Source of the DNA: Chloroflexota bacterium
GTDB lineage: Bacteria > Chloroflexota > Dehalococcoidia > UBA2979
Length of the DNA: 64,000 bases
Assembly (NCBI GenBank): GCA_003228125.1
Contig: QGNP01000001.1
Location: 1 to 64,000 of the forward strand
Direction: 5' to 3'
Shown: positions 1 to 8,272 of the stretch, one piece after another
Position numbering within the stretch: the stretch's first letter is position 1
Layout: each line of letters starts with the position of its first letter
The notes under the pieces: generated by a model
Database searches by the model: none
What the model saw: only the letters and a program-made list of their open reading frames with translations
Told to the model about the DNA's origin: nothing
Translations under genes and position numbers: made by a program

Positions 1-45
1 CTTCACCACAAAGATCTTCACCACAAAGATCTTCACCACAAAGAT
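1..45. repeat. 15-bp tandem repeat, three copies
   Basis: Three perfect head-to-tail copies of a 15-base unit (CTTCACCACAAAGAT) fill 1-45, and a fourth partial copy (CTTCAC) follows. The unit length is a multiple of three, so it reads in frame as a five-residue SPQRS repeat in the flanking gene. The array may continue to the left of the window. Confidence 0.9.
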
Positions 46-284
46 CTTCACTTAATTCAGGTGGAGAAGTAAATAAAACTATGAATTATAGATCTCTTGC
101 AAGTTATAGAAAAAGAAGAATGAAACTTGATCCTGCTTTGCCAGAAGATGTTGCTTTTCGTTCACCTGAAGAGGGAGGGGATATAACTTTAAAAATTCGT
201 CAGACTCATTCGTTTTATTCTCAGAAAGATAAAGCAAGAATTATTTTTTATGATAAAAGTCTTTTTATAGATCATTCAGAATAA
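3..284 (+). CDS. C-terminal part of an unidentified protein with SPQRS repeats
   Basis: The frame is open from the left edge to a TAA at 282-284, so the 5' end of this gene lies outside the window. An ATG at 81 could start a 67-residue protein, but the open frame and in-frame repeat upstream make a longer protein more likely. It reads three copies of Ser-Pro-Gln-Arg-Ser, then a basic stretch (YRKRR) and a mixed tail ending in IDHSE. The repeat should be disordered. I do not recognise the family. It is convergent with accDA, with a 2-base gap between the stops. Function unknown; it is coding with moderate confidence. Confidence 0.55.
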   Translation, partial: SPQRSSPQRSSPQRSSLNSGGEVNKTMNYRSLASYRKRRMKLDPALPEDVAFRSPEEGGDITLKIRQTHSFYSQKDKARIIFYDKSLFIDHSE

Positions 285-286
285 TT

Positions 287-2080
287 TTAATTTCTTACTT
301 TCATTTTTCTAGTTATTCCTAGAAGCATTCCTTGAATCATTGATGAAAATTTTTGATTTTTACCCAAATTAATCCATTTTCTATCTCTTGCTTCTATTCT
401 TTTTTCAGATTCTTCATTTTCTAATTTAATTAAGGAATTAATTAATGATTCATAAACTAATCTTATAGCTTCCTGCTTATTTGTACTTGCACCATTATGT
501 GGCTCAGCAATGATTTCATCAACAAAGCCAAGTTTTTTATGTTCCATCGCTGTGATACCTAGTGCATTAGCGACATCTTCTGCATATTTTTTATCTCTAT
601 AAAGAATAGATGCAGCACCTTCAGGAGATGTAATGGCTAGAAATGCATTTTCTTGCATCAGTATTTGATCTGTGCAACATAAAGCAATTGCACCACCTGA
701 CCCACCTTCACCAATGATAATAGAAATGCTTTCGATAGCTGCATTAGACAATGCAGCTATCGTATCTGAAATAGCATTAGCGAGGCCTTGCATTTCATTA
801 TCTAGACTATCATTTGCTCCTGGTGTGTCAATAAAGCATATAATAGGTAATTTTAGTCTATTAGCAATAGAAATAATTCTAGTAGCTTTTCTATAGCCAG
901 CAGCAGTCACTCTTCCTTTAGTAATTTCTGAATCACCAGCATATTTATTTTGCCCAATGACCATTACATTTTTTAAAGCTACCTTGGCGAATCCACCAAT
1001 AAGAACTTCATCATTTGTTCCATTACGATCTCCTCGTAATTCAAGAAAATCAGAAAAAATTGCTTGAATATAATCAATTGCTCCAGGCCTATCAATTTTG
1101 CGACTATTTGTAACTGAATCCCAGCCTTGATTAGTAGATTGAATAATTTTTGGACCAAGCATATTGGTATTAGCATTCATAGTGTTTGCTGAAATTACAT
1201 TTAGTACTCTTTCTAAATAATCTCTCATATTTTTTCTTGAGAGAATTATATCGATTAAACCATTGTCAAATAATTGTTCAGCAAATATTCTATCTTTTTC
1301 ATCGGAATTCACTGCCCTCACTCTTGGCCCAGCAAAACCAATCAATGCTTTTTCTTCAGCAATTAATATATCAGCTTGATTTGCAAAAGAAGCATATACC
1401 CCACCTGTTGTAGGATTCGCTAGTATTACTATTAAAGGCAATCCAGCTTTATGTAATTTATTTATTGCATTTGTAGTTTTTATCATTTGAGTTAAAGCTA
1501 ATGTTCCTTCTTGCATTCTTGCGCCACCTGAGCAAGTTACTATGACAAGCGGTATTTTATTTCTGATTGCATTTTCTACTGTAGAATTAATTCTTTCACC
1601 AACAACATAACCCATGGATCCTCCCATGAATTTAAAATTAAAAATTACAGCTATAACTTTTTTCCCTCTAACGCTAGTAATTCCTGTTGTAACAGCTGAT
1701 TGTTCGCCAGTGTTCTGTTTGGCAGACTTGATTCTTTCTTTGTATGGTTTCGAGTCATTAAAATGTAGTGGATCTGGTGATTCAAAATTGATAAATTTTT
1801 CATTAAAAGAATTTGGATCAAAAAGAATCTGTATCCACTGTTTTGCAGTTAGTACATCGTGATGACCGCAGTTACTACAAATACCTAATGATAAATATCC
1901 ACTATCTTCAATAAGTTCTAACTTGCAATCTGAACATTTTAACGAAAAATCTGCAGGTTTTTTAATTTTAACAGTTTTAAATGAGTCAATAATTTTAACT
2001 GTTTTATTTTTAACAGTTTTAATTTTAACAGTTTTAAATGAGTCAATAATTTTTTTAATTTTTTGTATATTTGAAACCAT
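287..2080 (-). CDS. accDA: Fused acetyl-CoA carboxylase carboxyltransferase, beta-alpha (AccDA)
   Basis: This enzyme transfers the carboxyl group from biotin-BCCP to acetyl-CoA to make malonyl-CoA, the first committed step of fatty acid synthesis, in the cytoplasm. AccD comes first: a zinc ribbon (Cys49, 52, 68, 71) followed by GGSMGYVVGERI and CSGGARMQEG. AccA follows from about residue 330, with DRPGAIDY, IDTPGAN and GEGGSGGAIAL. At 597 residues it has the length of both subunits joined with no stop between them, so this is a true fusion. The first 40 residues are odd: an 11-residue Lys-rich segment (IIDSFKTVKIK) occurs twice, at residues 11-21 and 30-40, and lies outside the conserved fold. 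The true start could be later. No biotin carboxylase or BCCP gene is in the window. Confidence 0.95.
   Translation of the reverse strand: MVSNIQKIKKIIDSFKTVKIKTVKNKTVKIIDSFKTVKIKKPADFSLKCSDCKLELIEDSGYLSLGICSNCGHHDVLTAKQWIQILFDPNSFNEKFINFESPDPLHFNDSKPYKERIKSAKQNTGEQSAVTTGITSVRGKKVIAVIFNFKFMGGSMGYVVGERINSTVENAIRNKIPLVIVTCSGGARMQEGTLALTQMIKTTNAINKLHKAGLPLIVILANPTTGGVYASFANQADILIAEEKALIGFAGPRVRAVNSDEKDRIFAEQLFDNGLIDIILSRKNMRDYLERVLNVISANTMNANTNMLGPKIIQSTNQGWDSVTNSRKIDRPGAIDYIQAIFSDFLELRGDRNGTNDEVLIGGFAKVALKNVMVIGQNKYAGDSEITKGRVTAAGYRKATRIISIANRLKLPIICFIDTPGANDSLDNEMQGLANAISDTIAALSNAAIESISIIIGEGGSGGAIALCCTDQILMQENAFLAITSPEGAASILYRDKKYAEDVANALGITAMEHKKLGFVDEIIAEPHNGASTNKQEAIRLVYESLINSLIKLENEESEKRIEARDRKWINLGKNQKFSSMIQGMLLGITRKMKVRN
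1960..2053. repeat. 57-base-offset direct repeat in the accDA 5' end
   Basis: A 37-base stretch at 1960-1996 recurs exactly at 2017-2053. The 57-base offset is 19 codons, so the reading frame is kept and the protein carries a 19-residue period at its N-terminus. It looks like a recent in-frame duplication by slippage in AT-rich DNA. Confidence 0.85.
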
Positions 2081-2139
2081 AACAAGTTTAGTCTATCATT
2101 AAATAATCGTTGATAAATCATCTTTAAGAAATTATTTAT

Positions 2140-3768
2140 ATGTATCCAGATTATGTCCATGCTCTGTTATCAAAAGATATTTACATAGAGAATGTTGACG
2201 ATATTTTATTAGAACAAACTCATCTATCATATGTTTTTATTAATGATATTTATGTTTATAAAATTAAAAAAAGTGTAGATTTTGATTTTGTTAAACAATC
2301 TAAGCTTTCGCAGAGAAAAAAATTTTGTTTGCAAGAAATAGAGCAAAATAAGAGATTAGCACCGAAAGTATACATTAAAGTTGTTAAAATTGTTCTCAAC
2401 ATAAAATCTCAGTATGCTATTCGTGAGGGAAAAATTTTTAAGGGAGATAAGATTGTTGAATATGCTGTTAAAATGCATCGTTTAGATTTAAATAATAACT
2501 TAGAGACAATATTAAAGAATAACAACTTACCAGAAAATTTTTCCAAGATTTTTGTTGATAAAATCTTTTCATTTCATCAAAAGGCAGTAAAATTTTCTGG
2601 TTCTAAAAAAACAGGAGGGTATTTAGCAGAAAAAAATTGGTGCATTGATGAAATGAAACAACAAAAAAACCACATTAATTTTACAATAAGTGAAAGTTTA
2701 TTGAAAAAAATTACAGCATATTTAAATAATTTTTTATTAAAGAATCAGGCAGTATTTGATTTGAGATTAAAAGAAAAAAATATTATTTTTGGCCATGGAG
2801 ATCTACAGATTAAACATGTTTATTTGGAAAATTTTTTTAAGTCAAGTAAAATTACAGTCGATGACTTATTGGTTATAGATTGTATTGAATTTTCAAACCT
2901 TTTTCATTTTAAATTCATAGATAAAGGTTACGATATAGCTTTTTTAACTATGGGAATGGACTATTCTCACAATCCACAAATAGCTGATGAAATATGCGGG
3001 CATTATGTTGCTTTAACCGGAGATAAATATTTCGGTATACTTCATAATTATCACAAAATATTGAGAGCTTTAATAAGAGCGAAAGTCGAAGGAATAGCCG
3101 CTAAATCTGATATTATAGATAAGTTAGCAAGAAAAAAATACAAACAACAATCTAAAATATTTTTTCAACTTGTGAAAAAGTATATTGAAATTCCCAGCGA
3201 TCCTTTAGTCATAGTCGTTGGTGGATTTTCAGCATCCGGTAAATCAACATTTGCAGGTGCTTTGGCTAGTCGACTTGGAGCAGCTTATGTTTCCTCTGAT
3301 GTAATACGGAAAAAAATGTTTAATGTTGATATTCATCATAGGCCATCAAAGTCAATAACTCAAAAAATGTATAATTCAAATGTAACAGTGCAGGTATATT
3401 CTAAATTATTAAAAGAAGCCAGCATGCTTATGAAGCAAAATTTTTCAGTTGTTATTGATGCTGCTTATTTATTAAAATCAGAGAGAGATATTACTAATCA
3501 ATTTATACAAGAGTCGTCTTTACCATCTTTTTTTCTTTGGCTTGATGCATCAGAAAATGTTATTAATAGTAGAGTTAAAGCAAGAACAAGTACCCAATTA
3601 AAAATTTCTGATGCAAATATCGGTATTATTAATAAACAATTTAAAAGTTTTGAAAAAATTAATGAGAATGAAAAAATCTATATTATTAATAATAACAAAA
3701 CTATGCGTAACTCATTTTTACAAGTATCTAAAATTTCTAAACTACTGAGAGACAAAATTATTTTTTAA
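2140..3768 (+). CDS. Two-domain kinase: aminoglycoside-phosphotransferase-like plus P-loop kinase
   Basis: The N-terminal half (about 1-340) resembles the APH/choline-kinase-like proteins of COG2187. It has a Brenner-type HGDLQIKHVYL near residue 222 and a metal-binding-like VIDCIEFS some 30 residues later. The C-terminal half has a Walker A motif, GGFSASGKST, at 361-370, and resembles the COG0645 / AAA_33 small-molecule kinases. The same domain order is known from bacterial proteins annotated as bifunctional aminoglycoside phosphotransferase/ATP-binding proteins, whose substrates are largely unknown. It is divergent from accDA. Its 3' end overlaps the -35 region of the thiamine operon promoter. 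Family call is firm, substrate unknown. Confidence 0.8.
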   Translation: MYPDYVHALLSKDIYIENVDDILLEQTHLSYVFINDIYVYKIKKSVDFDFVKQSKLSQRKKFCLQEIEQNKRLAPKVYIKVVKIVLNIKSQYAIREGKIFKGDKIVEYAVKMHRLDLNNNLETILKNNNLPENFSKIFVDKIFSFHQKAVKFSGSKKTGGYLAEKNWCIDEMKQQKNHINFTISESLLKKITAYLNNFLLKNQAVFDLRLKEKNIIFGHGDLQIKHVYLENFFKSSKITVDDLLVIDCIEFSNLFHFKFIDKGYDIAFLTMGMDYSHNPQIADEICGHYVALTGDKYFGILHNYHKILRALIRAKVEGIAAKSDIIDKLARKKYKQQSKIFFQLVKKYIEIPSDPLVIVVGGFSASGKSTFAGALASRLGAAYVSSDVIRKKMFNVDIHHRPSKSITQKMYNSNVTVQVYSKLLKEASMLMKQNFSVVIDAAYLLKSERDITNQFIQESSLPSFFLWLDASENVINSRVKARTSTQLKISDANIGIINKQFKSFEKINENEKIYIINNNKTMRNSFLQVSKISKLLRDKIIF

Positions 3769-3777
3769 TGGTATAAT
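3749..3777 (+). promoter_or_regulatory. Sigma-70-like promoter of the thiamine transport operon
   Basis: A perfect -10 TATAAT lies at 3772-3777 and a GAGACA hexamer (four of six matches to TTGACA) at 3749-3754, with a 17-base spacer. Transcription would begin near 3784, only a few bases before the first P1 base of the TPP riboswitch. The -35 box lies inside the end of the preceding kinase gene. Confidence 0.6.
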
Positions 3778-3785
3778 TTTTTTTG

Positions 3786-3877
3786 TTCCGCAAGGGGAGC
3801 ATTATGCTGAGAGGTTTTTGTAACCAACCCTTCGAACCTGAACATGATAAATCATGCGTAGGAATGCGGTTTTTTTT
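3786..3877 (+). promoter_or_regulatory. TPP (THI-box) riboswitch
   Basis: The conserved TPP aptamer elements appear in order: GGGGAGC (3794-3800), CTGAGA (3806-3811), ACCC, GAACCTGA (3833-3840) and GCGTAGGAA (3856-3864). P1 is closed by CCGCA (3788-3792) pairing with TGCGG (3865-3869). It lies directly upstream of a thiamine ABC transporter operon, as expected for this class. The P1 3' strand runs straight into eight T residues (3870-3877). Ligand-stabilised P1 could therefore act as part of a terminator; that mechanism is inferred, the aptamer itself is clear. Confidence 0.92.
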
Positions 3878-3952
3878 ATATAAGAATCACCCTTTTCGTT
3901 ATTATGTTTAGAAAATATAAAATATAACATTTGTGTATATGTGGTACTTTCT

Positions 3953-4969
3953 ATGTGTAAATTTATTCTAACTATTTTGTTTTGTTTTTCAGTAACACTA
4001 GTTGGGTGTCAAAATAATTCTAAATCTGTTCTTACAATGTTAACTCATGATTCATTTGACATAAAACAAGATATTCTTGATGATTTCAGTAAAAAAAATA
4101 ATCTCAAGGTAGAAATTATAAAAGCCGGTGATGCTAATCAGGTATTAACAAGAGTACTGCTAAATGCAGGAAATCCAGAAGCCGATTTAATTTTTGGTAT
4201 CGATAATATTGCTTACAAACGAATTGAGAAGATAGATGAATTATTTATACCACATGAATTAGAAATCACAGATATAATTTCAAGAAATATTTTGAATGAA
4301 TTTAATGATCATTCATATTTAGTCCCAATTGATTATGGCTTTGTGAATATTAATTATGATCAAGCACTTTATAATATTAACCCTCCCGCTTCTTATGATG
4401 ATTTAATTTTAAATAAATGGAATGGTAAATTTATTGTTTTAGATCCAAGCATGTCATCGCCAGGTTTACAATTTCTTATTTCTACTATTTTACATTTTGG
4501 TGAAGATAGGTGGCAAGATTATTGGAAAGCATTAAAGAAAAATGATGTTTTAATAGTTGATGGGTGGGAAACAGGTTATTATACTCACTTTTCACATAAT
4601 GGAGGGAACAGACCATTAGTTGTGTCATATACAACAAGTCCAGCTGCCGAAGCTTTTTTTGGCAATTTAACAGATCCTCCAACAAAGAATATCATTCCTG
4701 GTAAATTATTTAGGCAGGTCGAATCAGTTGGAATTTTAAAAGGTTCTAGGAATATTGTGAATGCAAAAAAGTTTATTAAATTTATGTTATCAGATAAATT
4801 TCAAAAACAAATTCCGGAAACTATGTTTGTATATCCAGTAAGAGAAAATTTGAAACTCCCGATTTGGTGGCAACATGCACCTCAAATTACAGATATATCA
4901 AAAATTGAATTTAACAATCAGGATTTACAAAGATGGATAGTGGAATGGTCAAAAATAATGCGCTATTAA
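3953..4969 (+). CDS. thiB: Thiamine ABC transporter substrate-binding lipoprotein
   Basis: This is the extracytoplasmic receptor that binds thiamine (or TPP) and delivers it to ThiP. A short lipoprotein signal runs from MCKF through a hydrophobic stretch to a lipobox, LVGC. The mature protein starts around QNNSKSVLTMLTHDSF and then has the type-2 periplasmic-binding fold typical of TbpA/ThiB, including DSFDIKQDILDDFSKKN and a conserved DLIFGIDN. A GTG at 3941 gives four extra residues; I prefer the ATG because it leaves a normal n-region. It is the first gene behind the TPP riboswitch and overlaps thiP by 37 bases, which suggests translational coupling. Confidence 0.9.
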   Translation: MCKFILTILFCFSVTLVGCQNNSKSVLTMLTHDSFDIKQDILDDFSKKNNLKVEIIKAGDANQVLTRVLLNAGNPEADLIFGIDNIAYKRIEKIDELFIPHELEITDIISRNILNEFNDHSYLVPIDYGFVNINYDQALYNINPPASYDDLILNKWNGKFIVLDPSMSSPGLQFLISTILHFGEDRWQDYWKALKKNDVLIVDGWETGYYTHFSHNGGNRPLVVSYTTSPAAEAFFGNLTDPPTKNIIPGKLFRQVESVGILKGSRNIVNAKKFIKFMLSDKFQKQIPETMFVYPVRENLKLPIWWQHAPQITDISKIEFNNQDLQRWIVEWSKIMRY

Positions 4970-6642
4970 GAGGAATGCTAAATTTTTTTTTAGATTATCC
5001 TATTGATAAACATATTGCTATGTGTGGATCGCTATTACTTATTATATTCATTTTTGTTCCATTTATTCAGTTAATTTATTTGGTTTTTTTCTCTTCATCT
5101 GCGTTAGAAGGAAATATTTATTTTTCTTCATTAATGAATAATTATTTCCTTTCAAGGCTATGGTTTACTACATATCAAGCTATGATTTCAGTAGGTGCTT
5201 CATTACTAATCGGACTACCCGCTGCCTATATTTTTTACAGAATAGATTTTCCATTCAAAAATATTCTTTTAACATTTGCAACTATCCCCTTTATCTTACC
5301 TGTGGTTGTTGTTGGATTAGCATTCAAAGAGCTATTTGGAACCAATGGTTTGATTAACTATATTTTAAATTTTTTGCATTTTTCGTCAATTAATTTACAG
5401 GGAACTATTTGGCTCATTATATTAGCTCATGTATATTATAATATCCCAATCATTATTCGAATTGTCGGTACCCATTTACAAAGAATACATCAGGACTATG
5501 ATGATGCAAGTTCTCTATTAGGAGCTGGTAATTTTAGAAAATTGATTAGTATATACTTTCCATTGTTAATTTCTCCAATTCTTTCTAGCGCACTGTTAGT
5601 TTTTTTATTTTGCTTTACTTCCTTTGGTATTGTATTAATTTTAGGTAATTATCGATTTGATACTATAGAAGTAGTAATATATAGATTTACTACAGGTCTT
5701 TTTAATCTTCAAGAAGCAATGTCCATTTCAATATTTCAGATCATTTTTTGTGTTTTAGTTTTTGCTTTGTATTCAAAAATGAATTCTTTTATAAAATCAA
5801 ATAGTATTACAACAAAAACACATTTTACTAAAATTAACGAGTTGAAATTTATAAAAAAAATGTTCGTAGTCGTATTTATTCTATTTATATGCATATTCAC
5901 TTTTTTGCCAGTTGGAGTTTTATTTTTTCAAGCATTTACAATAAATAGTAGCAATTTCATTACTTTCCAAAATTTTATTACACTATTTACTGACACTGGT
6001 AATTTTTCTTATATATCACCAATTAATGCTATTTGCTGGAGCATTGTCCTGGCAATATTTTCTTCATTATTTGCAGCTATAATAAGTTTTTTTTCTGCAT
6101 CATATATAGATAGAAAATCACATAAACTTAAAAGTCTTTTTGGTACATTGTATGTCATGCCTTTAATGATTCCTGCTATAACTTTGTCCATTGGATTAAT
6201 TATAACTTTCAATAAATCATTTATTGATTTACGTCATTCAGTTGTTCTCTTAATTATTGCCCATACACTATTAGCGATACCATTTTTGTATTATTTGTCA
6301 ATACTCGCAATTAACTCCATTCCAAAAGATATTAAGGATGCATGTTTATTGCTAGGTTGTAATAGAAATAAAGTATCTTATAAAATTTATTTGCCCATAG
6401 CTAGAAATTATATTTTAACTGGTATAATTTTTTCATTTGGGATATCTTTAGGAGAGTTTGGTTCTGCCTCAATGTTGAGAGGTAGTAATTTTTATACAAT
6501 TCCTTTGGCTATTTATCAATTTTTGAGTCATCCAGGAAGTATTAATTTGGGAAATGCTTTTGCTTTATCTGTTTTATTAGTTATGATTTCTTTTATAATT
6601 TTTTATGTTATAGAAAAATTTAAATTGTCCATTTTTAGTTAG
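4933..6642 (+). CDS. thiP: Thiamine ABC transporter permease
   Basis: A 569-residue integral membrane protein made of two fused permease halves with about twelve hydrophobic segments. Each half has an EAA-type loop contacting the ATPase: YDDASSLLGAGNFRKL in the first and KDACLLLGCNRNKV in the second. This double-length layout is that of ThiP and FbpB permeases. Position between thiB and thiQ under a TPP riboswitch fixes the substrate as thiamine or a close relative. Later in-frame ATGs (4945, 4975) are possible starts, the last just after the thiB stop. Confidence 0.9.
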   Translation: MDSGMVKNNALLRGMLNFFLDYPIDKHIAMCGSLLLIIFIFVPFIQLIYLVFFSSSALEGNIYFSSLMNNYFLSRLWFTTYQAMISVGASLLIGLPAAYIFYRIDFPFKNILLTFATIPFILPVVVVGLAFKELFGTNGLINYILNFLHFSSINLQGTIWLIILAHVYYNIPIIIRIVGTHLQRIHQDYDDASSLLGAGNFRKLISIYFPLLISPILSSALLVFLFCFTSFGIVLILGNYRFDTIEVVIYRFTTGLFNLQEAMSISIFQIIFCVLVFALYSKMNSFIKSNSITTKTHFTKINELKFIKKMFVVVFILFICIFTFLPVGVLFFQAFTINSSNFITFQNFITLFTDTGNFSYISPINAICWSIVLAIFSSLFAAIISFFSASYIDRKSHKLKSLFGTLYVMPLMIPAITLSIGLIITFNKSFIDLRHSVVLLIIAHTLLAIPFLYYLSILAINSIPKDIKDACLLLGCNRNKVSYKIYLPIARNYILTGIIFSFGISLGEFGSASMLRGSNFYTIPLAIYQFLSHPGSINLGNAFALSVLLVMISFIIFYVIEKFKLSIFS

Positions 6643-6658
6643 TTAGTTAGTTAGTTAG
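6635..6658 (+). repeat. TTAG tetranucleotide repeat, six copies
   Basis: Six perfect TTAG copies cover the thiP stop codon and most of the short gap before thiQ. A four-base unit gives a TAG in all three frames, so no readthrough is possible. Gain or loss of units would change the distance between the thiP stop and the thiQ start without altering either protein. Confidence 0.9.
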
Positions 6659-6672
6659 CTTTGGTTCATAAT

Positions 6673-7716
6673 ATGAATTTATTAAATTTGCAAAATGTTA
6701 ATTTTAGTTATGATGATTTTAAATTGTCTAATATTGATTTTTCTTTAGAATCAGGTAATACTCTCGGTTTATTTGGTCCTTCAGGTTCAGGTAAATCTAC
6801 TATTCTGAAGTTGATTGCTGGGCTAGCACAACCTAGTTCTGGCGATATTTTATTAAATAATAACTCAATCATTACTGTCTCTCCAGAATTGCGGAAAATT
6901 GGAATGATTTTTCAAACTCATGCTTTGTTTCCTCATTTAAATGTTTTTGAAAATATTGCTTTTGGATTAAAAATGAAAAAAATGGACAAAAATCAGATCT
7001 TTGATGAAGTTACTGAACTACTTGATTTATTAAATATAAGTCACTTAAAAAGCAGGCATGTGTCAGAATTATCTACTGGTGAATCACAGAGAGTGGCAAT
7101 TGCTCGTTCTTTAGCACCAAGGCCAAAATTATTATTAATGGATGAACCTTTTAGCTCATTAGATAATTCTTTAAAAATAAGTTTGAGAGCGGAGATCTCA
7201 AATATTTTTCACAACCTTGGTATATCTGCAATTATCGTTTCACATGATATTTTAGATATAGTACCTTTTACTAGTAATATACTTTTTATTGACAATGGTA
7301 TTATAGTGGACAAAAGAAATTTACAAGATATATATTCCAATCCTATTTCCACAGCATCAGCAAAAATGCTCGGCTTTATTTCCTTAAATACTATCTTTGC
7401 TATGCAGTATACTTTTAATAATTTTAAGGAAGTTTTTTTAAATAATAATCCTAAATTGCATGATTTTAGTGAAATTAATATTTGTGCTCATCCAGAAATA
7501 ATGACCGCTTCTGATGATAAAATAAAAAATTCTATAGCTTTAAAATGCGTAGTTGTTAAATCTTTTTACCCAGGGCCTAATTTGTTTGTTACTTTAAAAA
7601 TAATAGATAGTCAAGAAATTATTGCTACGAATGTTCGTTGGGTTTCTAAAAAAGTTCCTTATAATGGGCAGCATGTTTTTTTATGTTTAGTAAAAGAAGA
7701 TTTAAAAATTATATAA
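6673..7716 (+). CDS. thiQ: Thiamine ABC transporter ATP-binding protein
   Basis: This ATPase powers thiamine import with ThiP and ThiB. Walker A is GPSGSGKST, the Q-loop is in GMIFQTHALFPH, Walker B is LLLMDEPFSSLD and the switch His is in IIVSHD. The signature reads LSTGE rather than LSGGQ, a mild variation. About 110 residues beyond the nucleotide-binding domain form a TOBE-like tail, so it is longer than enterobacterial ThiQ and resembles FbpC/PotA-type ATPases. The ATG at 6673 is preferred over the TTG at 6661. It is the last gene of the operon and its stop is 6 bases from the convergent DUF192 gene. Confidence 0.88.
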   Translation: MNLLNLQNVNFSYDDFKLSNIDFSLESGNTLGLFGPSGSGKSTILKLIAGLAQPSSGDILLNNNSIITVSPELRKIGMIFQTHALFPHLNVFENIAFGLKMKKMDKNQIFDEVTELLDLLNISHLKSRHVSELSTGESQRVAIARSLAPRPKLLLMDEPFSSLDNSLKISLRAEISNIFHNLGISAIIVSHDILDIVPFTSNILFIDNGIIVDKRNLQDIYSNPISTASAKMLGFISLNTIFAMQYTFNNFKEVFLNNNPKLHDFSEINICAHPEIMTASDDKIKNSIALKCVVVKSFYPGPNLFVTLKIIDSQEIIATNVRWVSKKVPYNGQHVFLCLVKEDLKII

Positions 7717-7722
7717 AGTTAT

Positions 7723-8220
7723 TTAAGGTAATATTACTTTGTAGCCAATTTCTATCTTATTTTTTGTAAACCAGTGTTTAGGAGCTTCAATCGCATATTT
7801 AAATGGCATATTTATTGTGTATATATTTTGATTTAATGCTGTCATCTCTTTTATAGAGACGATTTTTTTTTCAGCATTAATGAATGCAATTGATAAATCA
7901 ATATAAGTATTTTTCATAGAAAAACCTCGATGCTTATTAGAATTTTGGAATGTGAATAACATGCCTCTATTAGATAATTGTTTTCTGTTTGATAATCCAA
8001 TGCCATAGTCAATTTCTAGAGGAACTTCAACTGGAAGTTTTACTATTCTTTCAGTAATTGGATTTAAAAATTGAGCTATTGGGAGAGTAGTTGATGGGAA
8101 ATTGTTATTTAATTCATTTGTTGCATGATTTATTTTGAAGTTATTTTGAAAAATAATATACGAAATTACAATGATTAGAATTACACATAAAATAATATTT
8201 TTGTTTTTTATTAATTTCAT
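7723..8220 (-). CDS. DUF192 family protein, membrane-anchored
   Basis: One N-terminal hydrophobic segment (about residues 9-25) would anchor this 165-residue protein, with the rest outside the cytoplasm. The soluble part matches the DUF192 pattern: an LSNRKQLSNRGMLFTF stretch, MKNTYIDLSIAFIN and a final ALE-like YAIEAPKHWF followed by IGYKVIL. DUF192 proteins are small beta-barrels of unknown biochemical role. It converges on thiQ and is divergent from the next gene. Family call good, function unknown. Confidence 0.8.
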   Translation of the reverse strand: MKLIKNKNIILCVILIIVISYIIFQNNFKINHATNELNNNFPSTTLPIAQFLNPITERIVKLPVEVPLEIDYGIGLSNRKQLSNRGMLFTFQNSNKHRGFSMKNTYIDLSIAFINAEKKIVSIKEMTALNQNIYTINMPFKYAIEAPKHWFTKNKIEIGYKVILP

Positions 8221-8272
8221 CTCTTTGCCCTATTTCAATTGTATATAATGATACTTATCTAATAAATAGAAA

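Noticed and set aside
1-45. Tandem repeat considered as a CRISPR array
   Set aside because: The units abut with no spacers and read as in-frame codons.
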